This document shows, piece after piece, positions 1 through 7,300 of a stretch of DNA of 15,273 nucleotides (positions are counted from its first letter, which is position 1; every line of letters starts with the position of its first letter). This DNA comes from Akkermansia sp. (GTDB lineage: Bacteria; Verrucomicrobiota; Verrucomicrobiia; Verrucomicrobiales; Akkermansiaceae): NCBI GenBank assembly GCA_017379255.1, contig JAFNWZ010000144.1, forward strand, positions 1-15,273. Direction: 5' to 3'. A program made the translations under genes and the position numbers. The notes beneath the pieces are model-generated. The model made no database searches. It saw only the letters and a list, made by a program, of their open reading frames with translations, and was not told the origin of the DNA.

Positions 1-1824
1 CAGTTCCAGAGTACCCAGTACATTTACCGTCCCCCGGACTACGCCGCTGGCATCGGTTTTTACGTTCAGAATAAGGGTAGCACCTTCACATACGGTAGTA
101 CTACCGGTATATTGCTGCTGCGTATCAAAACTCCACACCCCGCTCTCGACAACCAGATCCTGATTACCGGTCCAAGGTGTCTGAACATGGTACTCCCCTT
201 CGCCTTTCAGGAGAATGACATTGCTTACCACATTACCAATCTCAACATTATCTGCGGCTGTATATCCAGCATTCTGTCCATTCAGGCAAAGGCGGCCCAC
301 AGTAACATTATCCAAATTCACGTGAGCCTCATTCGCTTCCAGCTCCGGCAGGGTGATATTGTTGAGTGTCAGCTCCGTTTCGGTCTGCAGGCCGTATCCC
401 GTAATGGTGATACCACCCTCCGGCGCGGTGATGGTTACGGAAGAACTGGCGGAAATCACCGGCAATGCAGACAAAAGCTCCAGCGTGGCACCTGAAAGCG
501 ATTCGTCAATTTCAATGCGGAAATCTTTTCCACTCTGCCCTAAGTTACCGAGGAGAAGGAACGCATTACGCAAAGAACCGGGGCCGGAATCGGCAGCGGT
601 GGATACACGAATAATACATTCCTCTCCCGACATTGTGTAATCATCAATTCTGACACACTGGGCATTCTCACCCAGGCTGGACAGTAATAACGCCAGGTTA
701 TTACTTCCCCAGGTATTACCGGAAAGATTAATAGTCTTTCCCTCACCCACATCGGTAAGCTCAATAGTTGCACCACTGAAATCATTTCCGGTGAGAGAAA
801 CATCTGCATCCAGAGAAAGCGTCAGGGTTCCGATACCAGAGCACCCGGAAATGACGGCAGAAGTTTCGGGATGAACTGTAACATTCCGACCAGATAAATC
901 ACAATCATTGAGCACCACCCCGCCTTTACATACGATGTTACACTCCACTTTCACATCTTCCAGCGTAGCCTGACAATCAGCATCAACCCACAAGTTCTGA
1001 TTGGAAGCTGTCGTCAATGTTCCTCCGGTCATGAGCAGCACCCCTCCCTCCAGGACATCCACCTTGCGCATGTCAACATTGCTGTTCACAAGCACCGCAC
1101 GACCACCATTCTGAATCTTGAAATAAGGTCTGGAACTCGTGGTAATCACATCGAGAGCCTCGGAGTTCTCTGCATATAACTCCCCTTCCACAAATAAACC
1201 ACAATCTGCACTTGAGCTTTCCATGCGCAGGCATACTCCCTCTGCCAGTGTCACGACCGTATTCTGGGGAATCGTCAGAACAGAGACTCCGTTCTGATAT
1301 CCGCCAGACATGCTTTCCGGCAGTAAAGGCAGAGTCACATTTCCTCCAGAAGCAAACCCATGCATTACAACACATGCATCCTGAGCCTGTGCTGTGATGC
1401 CGGAAACGTCGAGTTCTCCCTGCCAATTACGAAGATGAATGGCCTGCTGGTTTGTCAGAGCAATTCCCTGCCCGGAAATAGAACCTGATGAAGCAAGAAC
1501 CAGCTCCGGCAGAGTGATATTGTTGAGTGTCAGCTCCGTTTCGGTCTGCAGACCGTATCCCGTAATAGTGATACCACCCTCCGGCGCACTGATTGTTATG
1601 ACAGCAGAACCAGAAAGCACCGGCAATGCAGACAAAAGCTCCAGTGTGCCACCTGCAAGAGAATCATCAAATACAAGAGTGATGTTCCCATCGGTTATGT
1701 TCATTGTGCTGATAAGCTCCAACGCGCCACGCAAAGAACCATTCCCGGAATCAGCTAGGGAGGATATGGATATGTTAAGCGTGGGAGTAGAAACTTCCGG
1801 AGTAGATACGTTGAGATCGGACAT
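1..1824 (-). CDS. Large modular beta-helix / autotransporter-repeat surface protein (C-terminus off the window)
   Basis: This is an open frame of 608 codons running off the left edge with no stop. The ATG at 1824 is the only plausible start, because an in-frame TGA lies four codons upstream. Seen: the protein starts MSDLNVSTPEVSTP with no hydrophobic signal peptide. DSGxGSLR motifs, typical of large bacterial adhesins, occur at residues 25-32 and 412-419. The rest is Gly/Thr/Val-rich short beta-strand sequence suggesting a beta-helix, and residues ~568-608 (YTGSTTV followed by a Leu-rich strand) match the autotransporter-associated beta-strand repeat. Residues 80-108 and 467-495 are identical. 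There is no Shine-Dalgarno; the leader is CCUCC-rich instead. Inferred role: cell-surface or secreted adhesin-like protein. Without a signal peptide, export would need a type I-like route, or the true N-terminus is elsewhere. No substrate can be assigned. Confidence 0.8.
   Translation of the reverse strand, partial: MSDLNVSTPEVSTPTLNISISSLADSGNGSLRGALELISTMNITDGNITLVFDDSLAGGTLELLSALPVLSGSAVITISAPEGGITITGYGLQTETELTLNNITLPELVLASSGSISGQGIALTNQQAIHLRNWQGELDVSGITAQAQDACVVMHGFASGGNVTLPLLPESMSGGYQNGVSVLTIPQNTVVTLAEGVCLRMESSSADCGLFVEGELYAENSEALDVITTSSRPYFKIQNGGRAVLVNSNVDMRKVDVLEGGVLLMTGGTLTTASNQNLWVDADCQATLEDVKVECNIVCKGGVVLNDCDLSGRNVTVHPETSAVISGCSGIGTLTLSLDADVSLTGNDFSGATIELTDVGEGKTINLSGNTWGSNNLALLLSSLGENAQCVRIDDYTMSGEECIIRVSTAADSGPGSLRNAFLLLGNLGQSGKDFRIEIDESLSGATLELLSALPVISASSSVTITAPEGGITITGYGLQTETELTLNNITLPELEANEAHVNLDNVTVGRLCLNGQNAGYTAADNVEIGNVVSNVILLKGEGEYHVQTPWTGNQDLVVESGVWSFDTQQQYTGSTTVCEGATLILNVKTDASGVVRGTVNVLGTLEL
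340..510 (-). repeat. Intragenic repeat, copy 2 (residues ~439-495)
   Basis: This is the second copy of the module found at 1501-1671, offset by exactly 1161 bases (387 codons). Over 340-426 the two copies differ at three positions, all silent third-codon changes, so 29 residues are identical. Towards 510 they diverge. A further short match (569-579 against 1730-1740) keeps the same offset and lies at the SLR-encoding motif. Confidence 0.9.
1501..1671 (-). repeat. Intragenic repeat, copy 1 (residues ~52-108)
   Basis: This is the first copy of the repeated module of the large surface protein. The core 1501-1587 encodes the same 29 residues as 340-426. Both copies follow a DSGxGSLR motif by the same distance, so the whole ~387-residue unit appears to be a duplicated module whose middle has diverged. 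Confidence 0.9.
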
Positions 1825-1851
1825 AGGTATTTTTCAAGGTGGAGGTTAAGC

Positions 1852-1873
1852 AAAATCCCCCATTGAAGGGGGA
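1852..1873 (-). terminator. Intrinsic terminator of the PEP-CTERM gene
   Basis: On the minus strand TCCCCC pairs with GGGGGA (1868-1873 with 1856-1861) around a 6-base loop and is followed directly by TTTTG (1855-1851). It lies 38 bases past the PEP-CTERM stop codon. The U-tract ends only 27 bases before the ATG of the large surface protein. Any transcript of that gene must therefore start inside the short gap or read through this hairpin. Confidence 0.7.
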
Positions 1874-1911
1874 ATGATAAAGTTTTATTAAAGAAATAAG
1901 GAGTGAAACAC

Positions 1912-3153
1912 TTACATCTCGCGGCGGCGGCGAGCGGCAAGGGCGGCCAGAGCCAGCAGGGAAAGAGTAGCCGTTGCGGGTTCGGGCACCACCAGGGAAG
2001 ACTGCTGCATCTCCACCAGCAGGCCTGTGCTGCCCTGCGTCCAGGATACAATGGTCAGCCCGGTGGAGGTATCTCCCAGAGAGCCCGTGGTCAGGGTCAG
2101 GCTGGCACCATCTGCCACAGACACTTCCTTCAGCTCCACGGTGAACTCTACTTCCATTTCTGCAAGCTGCTCACCCGTAATGCCCAAGGTAAGGGTAGCA
2201 CCATCTGCCAGGGTCACGCCGGACAACTGGGTCGATACCCAGGCTGCGCCATCGTACGTCAGCCCGCCCAGCAGCAGGCTGTTTTCACCGCTGAGAGTGG
2301 CAGAGCCTGCATGGATGAAGGAATCCGCATCCAGAGAGACGCCGGTAATCGAGCATCCGGAAGCAGTAATGGAGAGGCCGGCCCCCTGCAGGGAGATGTC
2401 AGACACGGTGTAATTCTTAGTCATCACGCCGACAAAGCCGCCACTGATGAGGCCGGAAGTTCCTTCTTCCAGCGCGCTGAGCTCTGTCAGGGTAACGCTC
2501 ACATTAGAAAGCGACATTTCCGTACCCTCTGCATTGACATCCAGCGCATTCATGGCGTTCGGGTTTGCGCGCAGCATCAGGCTGTTATCCTGAATCTGCA
2601 AACCAGCACCAGATGACACGCTGAGCGCGGAGGCGTTCACTTCCGTCTTGACCTGCAGCTCGCCTGTCTGGACATCGATCAAGGCATCAAAATACGAATA
2701 GTCAGCAGTAACGTCCAAACCACCCAGCACGGCAGTTCCCTGCCCTTGCTTGATCAATTGAACATTATAGCCAGAGCTCTCCACGCCACTGCCGAGAACA
2801 ATCGTCTCACCCTCACCCGCGTTCAGAACAAGAGTCGCATCGTCTGCAAGATACACATCATTGGCAATGCCACCCTGGAGGTCCTCAAAATCCTCCACAA
2901 ACTCGTAGTTATCATAGAAAGTGGAATTGCCCTTGATTTCGAAGGTAGCCCCCTCGCCCACATAAACAGCGCCACCAACATCTACCGTACCACCGGAGTG
3001 CACCGTGACATCCGTCACGGTCACATGCTCACCCGGGGCTACAGCCAGAAGGCCGCCTTCTACATCATTTGTATAGTTTTTGTACTCACCGGGCTCCAAG
3101 GCAGAAGCGTACCCGGCAGAGGCGAGAGCTAGAAGGAAGATTGTCTTTTTCAT
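1912..3153 (-). CDS. PEP-CTERM sorted surface protein with autotransporter-like beta-strand repeats
   Basis: 413 residues. Seen: a Sec signal peptide (MKK, then a hydrophobic core to about residue 19, ASA/LEPG cleavage site). The body is Gly/Ser/Thr/Val-rich with repeated short strands, including KQGQGTAVLGG, which resembles the autotransporter-associated beta-strand repeat. The C-terminus is VVPEP (388-392), a ~15-residue Ala/Leu segment and RRRREM. Known of the family: VPEP plus transmembrane segment plus Arg cluster is the PEP-CTERM signal, handled by an exosortase. Inferred: the protein is exported and then processed at or anchored to the envelope. No catalytic motif is visible. It has its own promoter upstream and a terminator downstream. 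The start at 3153 is fixed by the signal peptide; there is no Shine-Dalgarno before it. Confidence 0.92.
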   Translation of the reverse strand: MKKTIFLLALASAGYASALEPGEYKNYTNDVEGGLLAVAPGEHVTVTDVTVHSGGTVDVGGAVYVGEGATFEIKGNSTFYDNYEFVEDFEDLQGGIANDVYLADDATLVLNAGEGETIVLGSGVESSGYNVQLIKQGQGTAVLGGLDVTADYSYFDALIDVQTGELQVKTEVNASALSVSSGAGLQIQDNSLMLRANPNAMNALDVNAEGTEMSLSNVSVTLTELSALEEGTSGLISGGFVGVMTKNYTVSDISLQGAGLSITASGCSITGVSLDADSFIHAGSATLSGENSLLLGGLTYDGAAWVSTQLSGVTLADGATLTLGITGEQLAEMEVEFTVELKEVSVADGASLTLTTGSLGDTSTGLTIVSWTQGSTGLLVEMQQSSLVVPEPATATLSLLALAALAARRRREM

Positions 3154-3454
3154 TGTTTTTTGTCAGAAGCTATTGATATTCAGAGACAGGCACAGCTATA
3201 CATATACTCCACCATGCCTGATGTTATTCAACTATACAACACAGGCTCCCCGCAAGTCAAGACAACAATCTGTTTTAACTTAAATATTTATTAAATCTAA
3301 TTACTGAGAAAAAATAAAACAGCTTACGCAGGAACAAAACTGGGACCTGGACCATGGAAGCAGGCCTTTTCCTACCCAGCGGGGGGAGGTGACGTGGTAT
3401 TTTTCAGTAGCCAGGGCGGGTCATTCTGCCCGGCATGACGATTACCATGTACGG
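3154..3454. other. 301-base intergenic region between uvrA-like and PEP-CTERM genes
   Basis: The left half holds the promoter and ~70-base leader of the PEP-CTERM gene. Bases ~3270-3320 are strongly AT-rich. The right part (3325-3454) is GC-richer and contains an imperfect hairpin (GCC-A-GGGC, 3410-3417, with GCCCGGC, 3428-3434) just past the uvrA-like stop. It lacks a clean U-run on the minus strand, so it is only a weak terminator candidate. No coding region was recognised here. Confidence 0.6.
3231..3260 (-). promoter_or_regulatory. Sigma70-like promoter of the PEP-CTERM gene with UP-like AT tract
   Basis: The minus strand reads TTGACT (3260-3255), an 18-base spacer and TATAGT (3236-3231). 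Both hexamers match five of six consensus bases. The predicted start near 3224 gives a ~70-base leader. A run of A/T from about 3270 to 3310 lies directly upstream of the -35 box, where a UP element would be, which suggests strong expression. Confidence 0.72.
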
Positions 3455-5884
3455 TCAGACCGGTTCGCCGGCGTAAGTGATACGGCCGCCCTCTGCGCCG
3501 GAGCCGGGGCCGAGCTCCACAAGATAATCCGCGCGGGACAAGATGCCCTGGTTATGCTCAATGCAGAGAATGGTATGACCAGCCGCGCGCAGGCGGAAGA
3601 TGGCACGCAGCAGGAGCTCCAGCTCATTGAAATGCAAACCGGTACTGGGTTCATCGAGCACCAGCAGCAGGTTCTCCCCCGGGCGGCTGCTGCGTTTCGG
3701 GGCAGCTTTGGCCAGGTAGGTAGCCAGTTTCACGCGCTGGGATTCGCCGCCGGAAAGGGTGGTCACAGAGCGGTCGAGCGGCAGGTAGCCCAGCCCCAGT
3801 TCTTGCAGCGCTTTCAAAATAGCCGCGGCCTGCGGCACGGCGGCAAAGAATTCCACAGCTTCGTCCACCGTCTGCGCCAGCGCCTGGGCAATGGATTTGC
3901 CGCGCCAGGTCACTTCCAGCGTTTCGCGGTTATAGCGCGCGCCGTGGCAGGCATCGCATTCGGTATACAAATCAGCCAGGAAATTCATATCCACCTGCAG
4001 GCGGCCTGTGCCGCCGCAGCGCTCGCAACGGCCGCCGCGGGCATTCAGCGAGAAGCGGGCTGCCGTATACCCGCGCTGGCGGGAAAGCGGCAGCGCTGCA
4101 TACAGCGGGCGCAGCACATCCAGCAGTCCGGTGGCGGTAGCGGGGGTGGAGCGGGGAGATGAGCCCAGCGGGCTCTGGTCTACCAGTACAGCACGGGTGA
4201 TGGCATCGCCCCCCTGCACCCTGCCCTCTTTCATGGCGGGCAGCAGGCATTCGTGCACCAGCGTGCTCTTGCCTGAGCCGCCCGGCCCGGAAAGGCAGGT
4301 GAACGCCCCCAGCGGGAAGCGGAATTCCACATTCTGCAGGTTGCGGGCACTGGCCTGCGGCAGGGTAAGCCAGCGGCAGGCTGCCAGGTTGCGGGGCTCC
4401 ACGGCTGGCAAGCTCCTGCGCCCGGCCAGCCAGGCACCGGTGGGGGAATCCTCGTTCTTCAGAAAATCATCATACGAACCCTCTGCCAGCACCAGACCAC
4501 CCGCCGGGCCGCTGCCGGGCCCCATTTCCACCAGCCAGTCGCAGGCCTGCAGCAGCTGCGGGTCATGCTCCACCACCAGGATGGTATTTCCCTTATCGCG
4601 CAGGCGTTGCAGCGCGGATATCAGCTTTTCCGTCTCTCTGGGGTGCAGGCCTATGGTGGGTTCATCCAGGATATACAGCACGCCGGAAAGCCCACCGCCA
4701 ATCTGCCCGGCCAGGCGGGCGCGCTGCAGCTCGCCACCGGAGAGCGTATTGGCCGCGCGGGAGAGGGTCAGATAGCCCAGTCCGAGTTCCAGCAGGCAAT
4801 CCAGCCGTTGGCGCAGGCTTCCCAGGGCGGAGGACAGGGCATCGCGGTACGCAGGGGGCACCACCAGTTGCTCCAGCAGCGCTCGGTTTTCCTGCACCGG
4901 GAGTTCGCAGAACGCACCCAGGCTCAGCTCCTGCCCGGCAAAATCCAGGGTAACGGCCAGTGCGGTGGGGTTCAGGCGCATGCCTTTGCAAGCCGGGCAG
5001 ATGCACAGCCCGCCATTTTTTCCCTCCACGGTACCCAGGCCGTTGCATTCCGGGCAAGCGCCGTGTGATGAGAAGTGAGAGAATAAGCCCGGAGTCAGAT
5101 CCGGCAGGGTGAAGCCGGTCTCTGCATTGCGGTAGCGGGTGTGGTAGCACTGCAGCTCCGGCTCGCCGCCGCGCGGCTGCACCAGGGCTCGCAATTCATC
5201 CGGCCAGAGCCGCAGAGCCGCCTGCACCGAGTCCGCCACGCGGGAATCGACGCCCTCCCGCAGCACAATGCGGTCCACCACCAGCTCACAAATAGCACCG
5301 GGTGCCGGCGGGGTCTGTTCCAAATCATCCAGTTCGCAGATTTCGCCCGCCACGCGCACGCGCAGATAGCCCATTTTGCGCAGCATCAGGATATCGCTCT
5401 CCGGGTTCTGACCAAAGGCGGGAGAGAGGGGCGCCAGCAGCGTGAGCCGCGTATTTTCCGGCAGTTCGCAAAGCGCCGTTGTGATTTCCTCCGGGCTCAG
5501 CCGCGTCAGGCGTTCACCTGTTGCCGGGTCATGCGGCACACCAATAGCGGCGTAAAGGATACGCAGGTAATCCAGCGTTTCAGTAAGCGAACCCAGAACC
5601 GTGCGGGATTGCCCGCCGGGCAGGTGCTGCTCCAGGCAGAGTGCCGGAGGCAGGCCCTCAATGCTTTCCACATGCGGCTTTTCCGGGCGGGCCAGCAGAC
5701 GGCGCGCCCCGGCCGATAAACAATCCAGAAAACGGCGGCGCGATTCCGCAAAGAGGGTATCGTATGCCAGTGTGCTCTTGCCCGAACCGCTGGAGCCCAT
5801 GAGCGCAATCAGCTTCCCGCCCGGCAGATTCAGGTTAATATGCCGCAGGGTGTTCTGGCTGGCGCCTGTAACGCGGATATCCAT
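3455..5884 (-). CDS. UvrA-like ABC ATPase, short form lacking most of the DNA-insertion domain
   Basis: 809 residues, against about 940 for housekeeping UvrA. Seen, in order: Walker A GSSGSGKST (30-38); a UvrB-binding-domain-like stretch (~105-215); CPEC (~275) and CPAC (~296) CxxC pairs; LSGGELQR (~380); Walker B DEPTIGLHP (~406); second Walker A GPGGSGKST (~533); CERC and CDAC zinc pairs (~620 and ~641); LSGGESQR (~708); DEPSTGLHF (~742). The first CxxC pair expected before GFTLPDL is replaced by YHTRYR, and the usual ~120-residue insertion domain is cut to about a dozen residues. Family knowledge: short UvrA paralogues include UvrA2 and DrrC-like resistance proteins; whether this one binds damaged DNA is unknown. 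It is the third gene of a likely operon, 15 bases after the zinc-ribbon bactofilin. Confidence 0.9.
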   Translation of the reverse strand: MDIRVTGASQNTLRHINLNLPGGKLIALMGSSGSGKSTLAYDTLFAESRRRFLDCLSAGARRLLARPEKPHVESIEGLPPALCLEQHLPGGQSRTVLGSLTETLDYLRILYAAIGVPHDPATGERLTRLSPEEITTALCELPENTRLTLLAPLSPAFGQNPESDILMLRKMGYLRVRVAGEICELDDLEQTPPAPGAICELVVDRIVLREGVDSRVADSVQAALRLWPDELRALVQPRGGEPELQCYHTRYRNAETGFTLPDLTPGLFSHFSSHGACPECNGLGTVEGKNGGLCICPACKGMRLNPTALAVTLDFAGQELSLGAFCELPVQENRALLEQLVVPPAYRDALSSALGSLRQRLDCLLELGLGYLTLSRAANTLSGGELQRARLAGQIGGGLSGVLYILDEPTIGLHPRETEKLISALQRLRDKGNTILVVEHDPQLLQACDWLVEMGPGSGPAGGLVLAEGSYDDFLKNEDSPTGAWLAGRRSLPAVEPRNLAACRWLTLPQASARNLQNVEFRFPLGAFTCLSGPGGSGKSTLVHECLLPAMKEGRVQGGDAITRAVLVDQSPLGSSPRSTPATATGLLDVLRPLYAALPLSRQRGYTAARFSLNARGGRCERCGGTGRLQVDMNFLADLYTECDACHGARYNRETLEVTWRGKSIAQALAQTVDEAVEFFAAVPQAAAILKALQELGLGYLPLDRSVTTLSGGESQRVKLATYLAKAAPKRSSRPGENLLLVLDEPSTGLHFNELELLLRAIFRLRAAGHTILCIEHNQGILSRADYLVELGPGSGAEGGRITYAGEPV

Positions 5885-5899
5885 ACAACGCAGGCTGTA

Positions 5900-6538
5900 T
5901 CAGAACCGGCTCTGGTCATCAAAGCGGCCACCGGGGTCCACCACTACATCCGCCGCCTTGCATACGCCCTCGTATGCACCGCTGCGGTAGACATGCAGCT
6001 GCCCCTTGCACTGCAAACGGCCTTTCAGGCGGCCGTATATCTCCACCTGCTCTGCCGCGGCGCCCACGGTCAGTTCCACTTCTGCCCCTTTGTCCACCAC
6101 CAGTTTTCCGGCGCTCACCGCGCCATCGAGCACCATGGAGGTGTTCAGGCTCAGTGTGCCCGTGCAGCGGAATGAACCGGAAACGCGGCCATCCACGTCC
6201 ATATTGCTGCACACCACTGATAAGTGGGAAAGCACCGTGGCAGAGGGCACATACACATTGCCCAGGGTGCGCACCGTCAGGCGGCGGGACCCCGGGCGTA
6301 TCTCCACATCGGCCATGTTGAGGTGCGTGTGGCAGTGCAGGCAGTTGGCGGATAAGGCAGCCGAGGGCACGCGGCTGCTCTGACCGCATTCGTAGCAGAT
6401 AATCTCGCGCATCGGCACCTGCACGCGCTCACCCTCGGGACGAAACGAGGTGAGCGCAACCCGGCGGTCGCGCTCACCTGCAGGTAACAGGCCGGAGACA
6501 GTCGGAACAACAAGCGGTTCTGTCCTGAACTCCGGCAT
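5900..6538 (-). CDS. Bactofilin with N-terminal zinc ribbon
   Basis: 212 residues from the ATG at 6538. A TTG at 6544 in the same frame would add two residues and is less likely. Seen: a ~40-residue unstructured N-terminus; a C48-x2-C51 ... C66-x2-C69 zinc-ribbon pattern; then residues ~80-200 of short Gly-spaced Val/Leu strands (VDGRVSGSF, DGAVSAGKL, YGRLKGRLQCKG) typical of the bactofilin beta-helix (DUF583 / polymer-forming cytoskeletal family). Known: bactofilins polymerise without nucleotide and scaffold envelope or morphogenesis proteins. Inferred: the ribbon is an adaptor that binds a partner or nucleic acid. It lies 19 bases after a plain bactofilin gene and just upstream of the uvrA-like gene, so co-assembly of the two bactofilins is plausible. 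No Shine-Dalgarno is seen. Confidence 0.85.
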   Translation of the reverse strand: MPEFRTEPLVVPTVSGLLPAGERDRRVALTSFRPEGERVQVPMREIICYECGQSSRVPSAALSANCLHCHTHLNMADVEIRPGSRRLTVRTLGNVYVPSATVLSHLSVVCSNMDVDGRVSGSFRCTGTLSLNTSMVLDGAVSAGKLVVDKGAEVELTVGAAAEQVEIYGRLKGRLQCKGQLHVYRSGAYEGVCKAADVVVDPGGRFDDQSRF

Positions 6539-6557
6539 GGTCAATACGAATGGCTAT

Positions 6558-7169
6558 TTAGCCCAGAAGGTTCAGGCTGGAATCGGCCTCGCTCTTCGGA
6601 GCACGGGCGGCAGCCTTCTTCGGGGCGGGGGTGGCAACGGCAGGCACCACGGCGGGGTTACCCACGCGGCACATGCCCACAAACACGGCACCTTCCTGAA
6701 TGGAAATCTTGGCAGCCGTCACATCGCCCACCACCTCGGCGGTGGCGGCCAGTTCCACGCGGTCTGTCACCACGATATCGCCCACCACCTTACCGTGGAT
6801 GATGGCGCTCTGTGTACGCACAGCCACCTTGTTCTTCTCGCCAGCCTGGATGCTGGCGTTGGCACCCACGGTCAGTACACCGTCGGAGGTGATTTCACCT
6901 TCCACGGAGCCGTCCACGAGCAAATCATCGGTGAAACGCAGCGTACCCACCACGGATACGTCATAATTCAGCACGTTGCGGGTAGGGCCGGAAGCCGGCA
7001 TGGCTGCACCGGTATCAAAGGGGGAAGCGGTTGTCTCCTCGGCACCGAAATAGCCGGCGTCGGAGGCTGCGGGTTGCTGCACGGGAGCTGCCCATTCATC
7101 AGGCACATCATTTTCTGCAAAGGGGGAGCCTCCAGTGGGAGCAGCGGGTTTCTGAGGGTATTTGAACAT
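6558..7169 (-). CDS. Bactofilin (polymer-forming cytoskeletal protein)
   Basis: 203 residues. Residues 1-65 are a Pro/Ala-rich disordered tail. Residues ~70-170 are the bactofilin beta-helix, with repeats of the type VDGSVEGEI, IIHGKVVGDI and VVGDVTAAKISI. A Pro/Ala/Lys-rich tail ends in NLLG. This order (disordered tail, ~100-residue core, disordered tail) is the usual bactofilin design. The likely role is a cytoplasmic, membrane-associated scaffold for cell shape or localised envelope synthesis. It is the first gene of the bactofilin/bactofilin/uvrA-like operon. The ATG at 7169 follows an AT-rich leader with no Shine-Dalgarno. Confidence 0.93.
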   Translation of the reverse strand: MFKYPQKPAAPTGGSPFAENDVPDEWAAPVQQPAASDAGYFGAEETTASPFDTGAAMPASGPTRNVLNYDVSVVGTLRFTDDLLVDGSVEGEITSDGVLTVGANASIQAGEKNKVAVRTQSAIIHGKVVGDIVVTDRVELAATAEVVGDVTAAKISIQEGAVFVGMCRVGNPAVVPAVATPAPKKAAARAPKSEADSSLNLLG

Positions 7170-7206
7170 AATATTTTAAAAGTAAATGTTTTAGAAAAGT
7201 TTTCAC

Positions 7207-7222
7207 GCGCCCGTTCCGGCGC
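7207..7222 (-). other. Small GC hairpin in the bactofilin leader
   Basis: GCGCC and GGCGC can form a 5-bp stem with a 6-base loop. It lies in the predicted leader of the bactofilin operon. It could end menG transcripts or shape the leader. It has no proper U-tract on the minus strand, so it is not called a terminator. Confidence 0.3.
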
Positions 7223-7229
7223 TGGTTAT

Positions 7230-7258
7230 ATGGTACATTTTTATACCGCTTTTGTCGA
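7230..7258 (-). promoter_or_regulatory. Candidate promoter of the bactofilin/uvrA-like operon
   Basis: The minus strand reads TCGACA (7258-7253, five of six matches), a 17-base spacer and TACCAT (7235-7230, four of six). The predicted start near 7223 gives a ~54-base leader. The 131-base gap after menG and the change of gene function support a separate transcription unit. The surrounding AT-rich DNA offers other weak -10 boxes. Confidence 0.4.
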
Positions 7259-7300
7259 TATGAAAATTTGTCAGATGAGGAATTTCCTATTTTTTCCACC

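Noticed and set aside
1903..2616. 237-codon plus-strand frame opposite the PEP-CTERM gene
   Set aside because: It is a shadow of a gene with a clear signal peptide and sorting tail, and has no domain of its own.
1..3153. CRISPR array suggested by repeated DNA in the surface-protein locus
   Set aside because: The repeats are in-frame coding modules 1161 bases apart, not short direct repeats with regular spacers.
3410..3439. Imperfect hairpin after the uvrA-like stop as an intrinsic terminator
   Set aside because: The stem has a bulge, alternative pairings compete, and no U-run follows on the minus strand.
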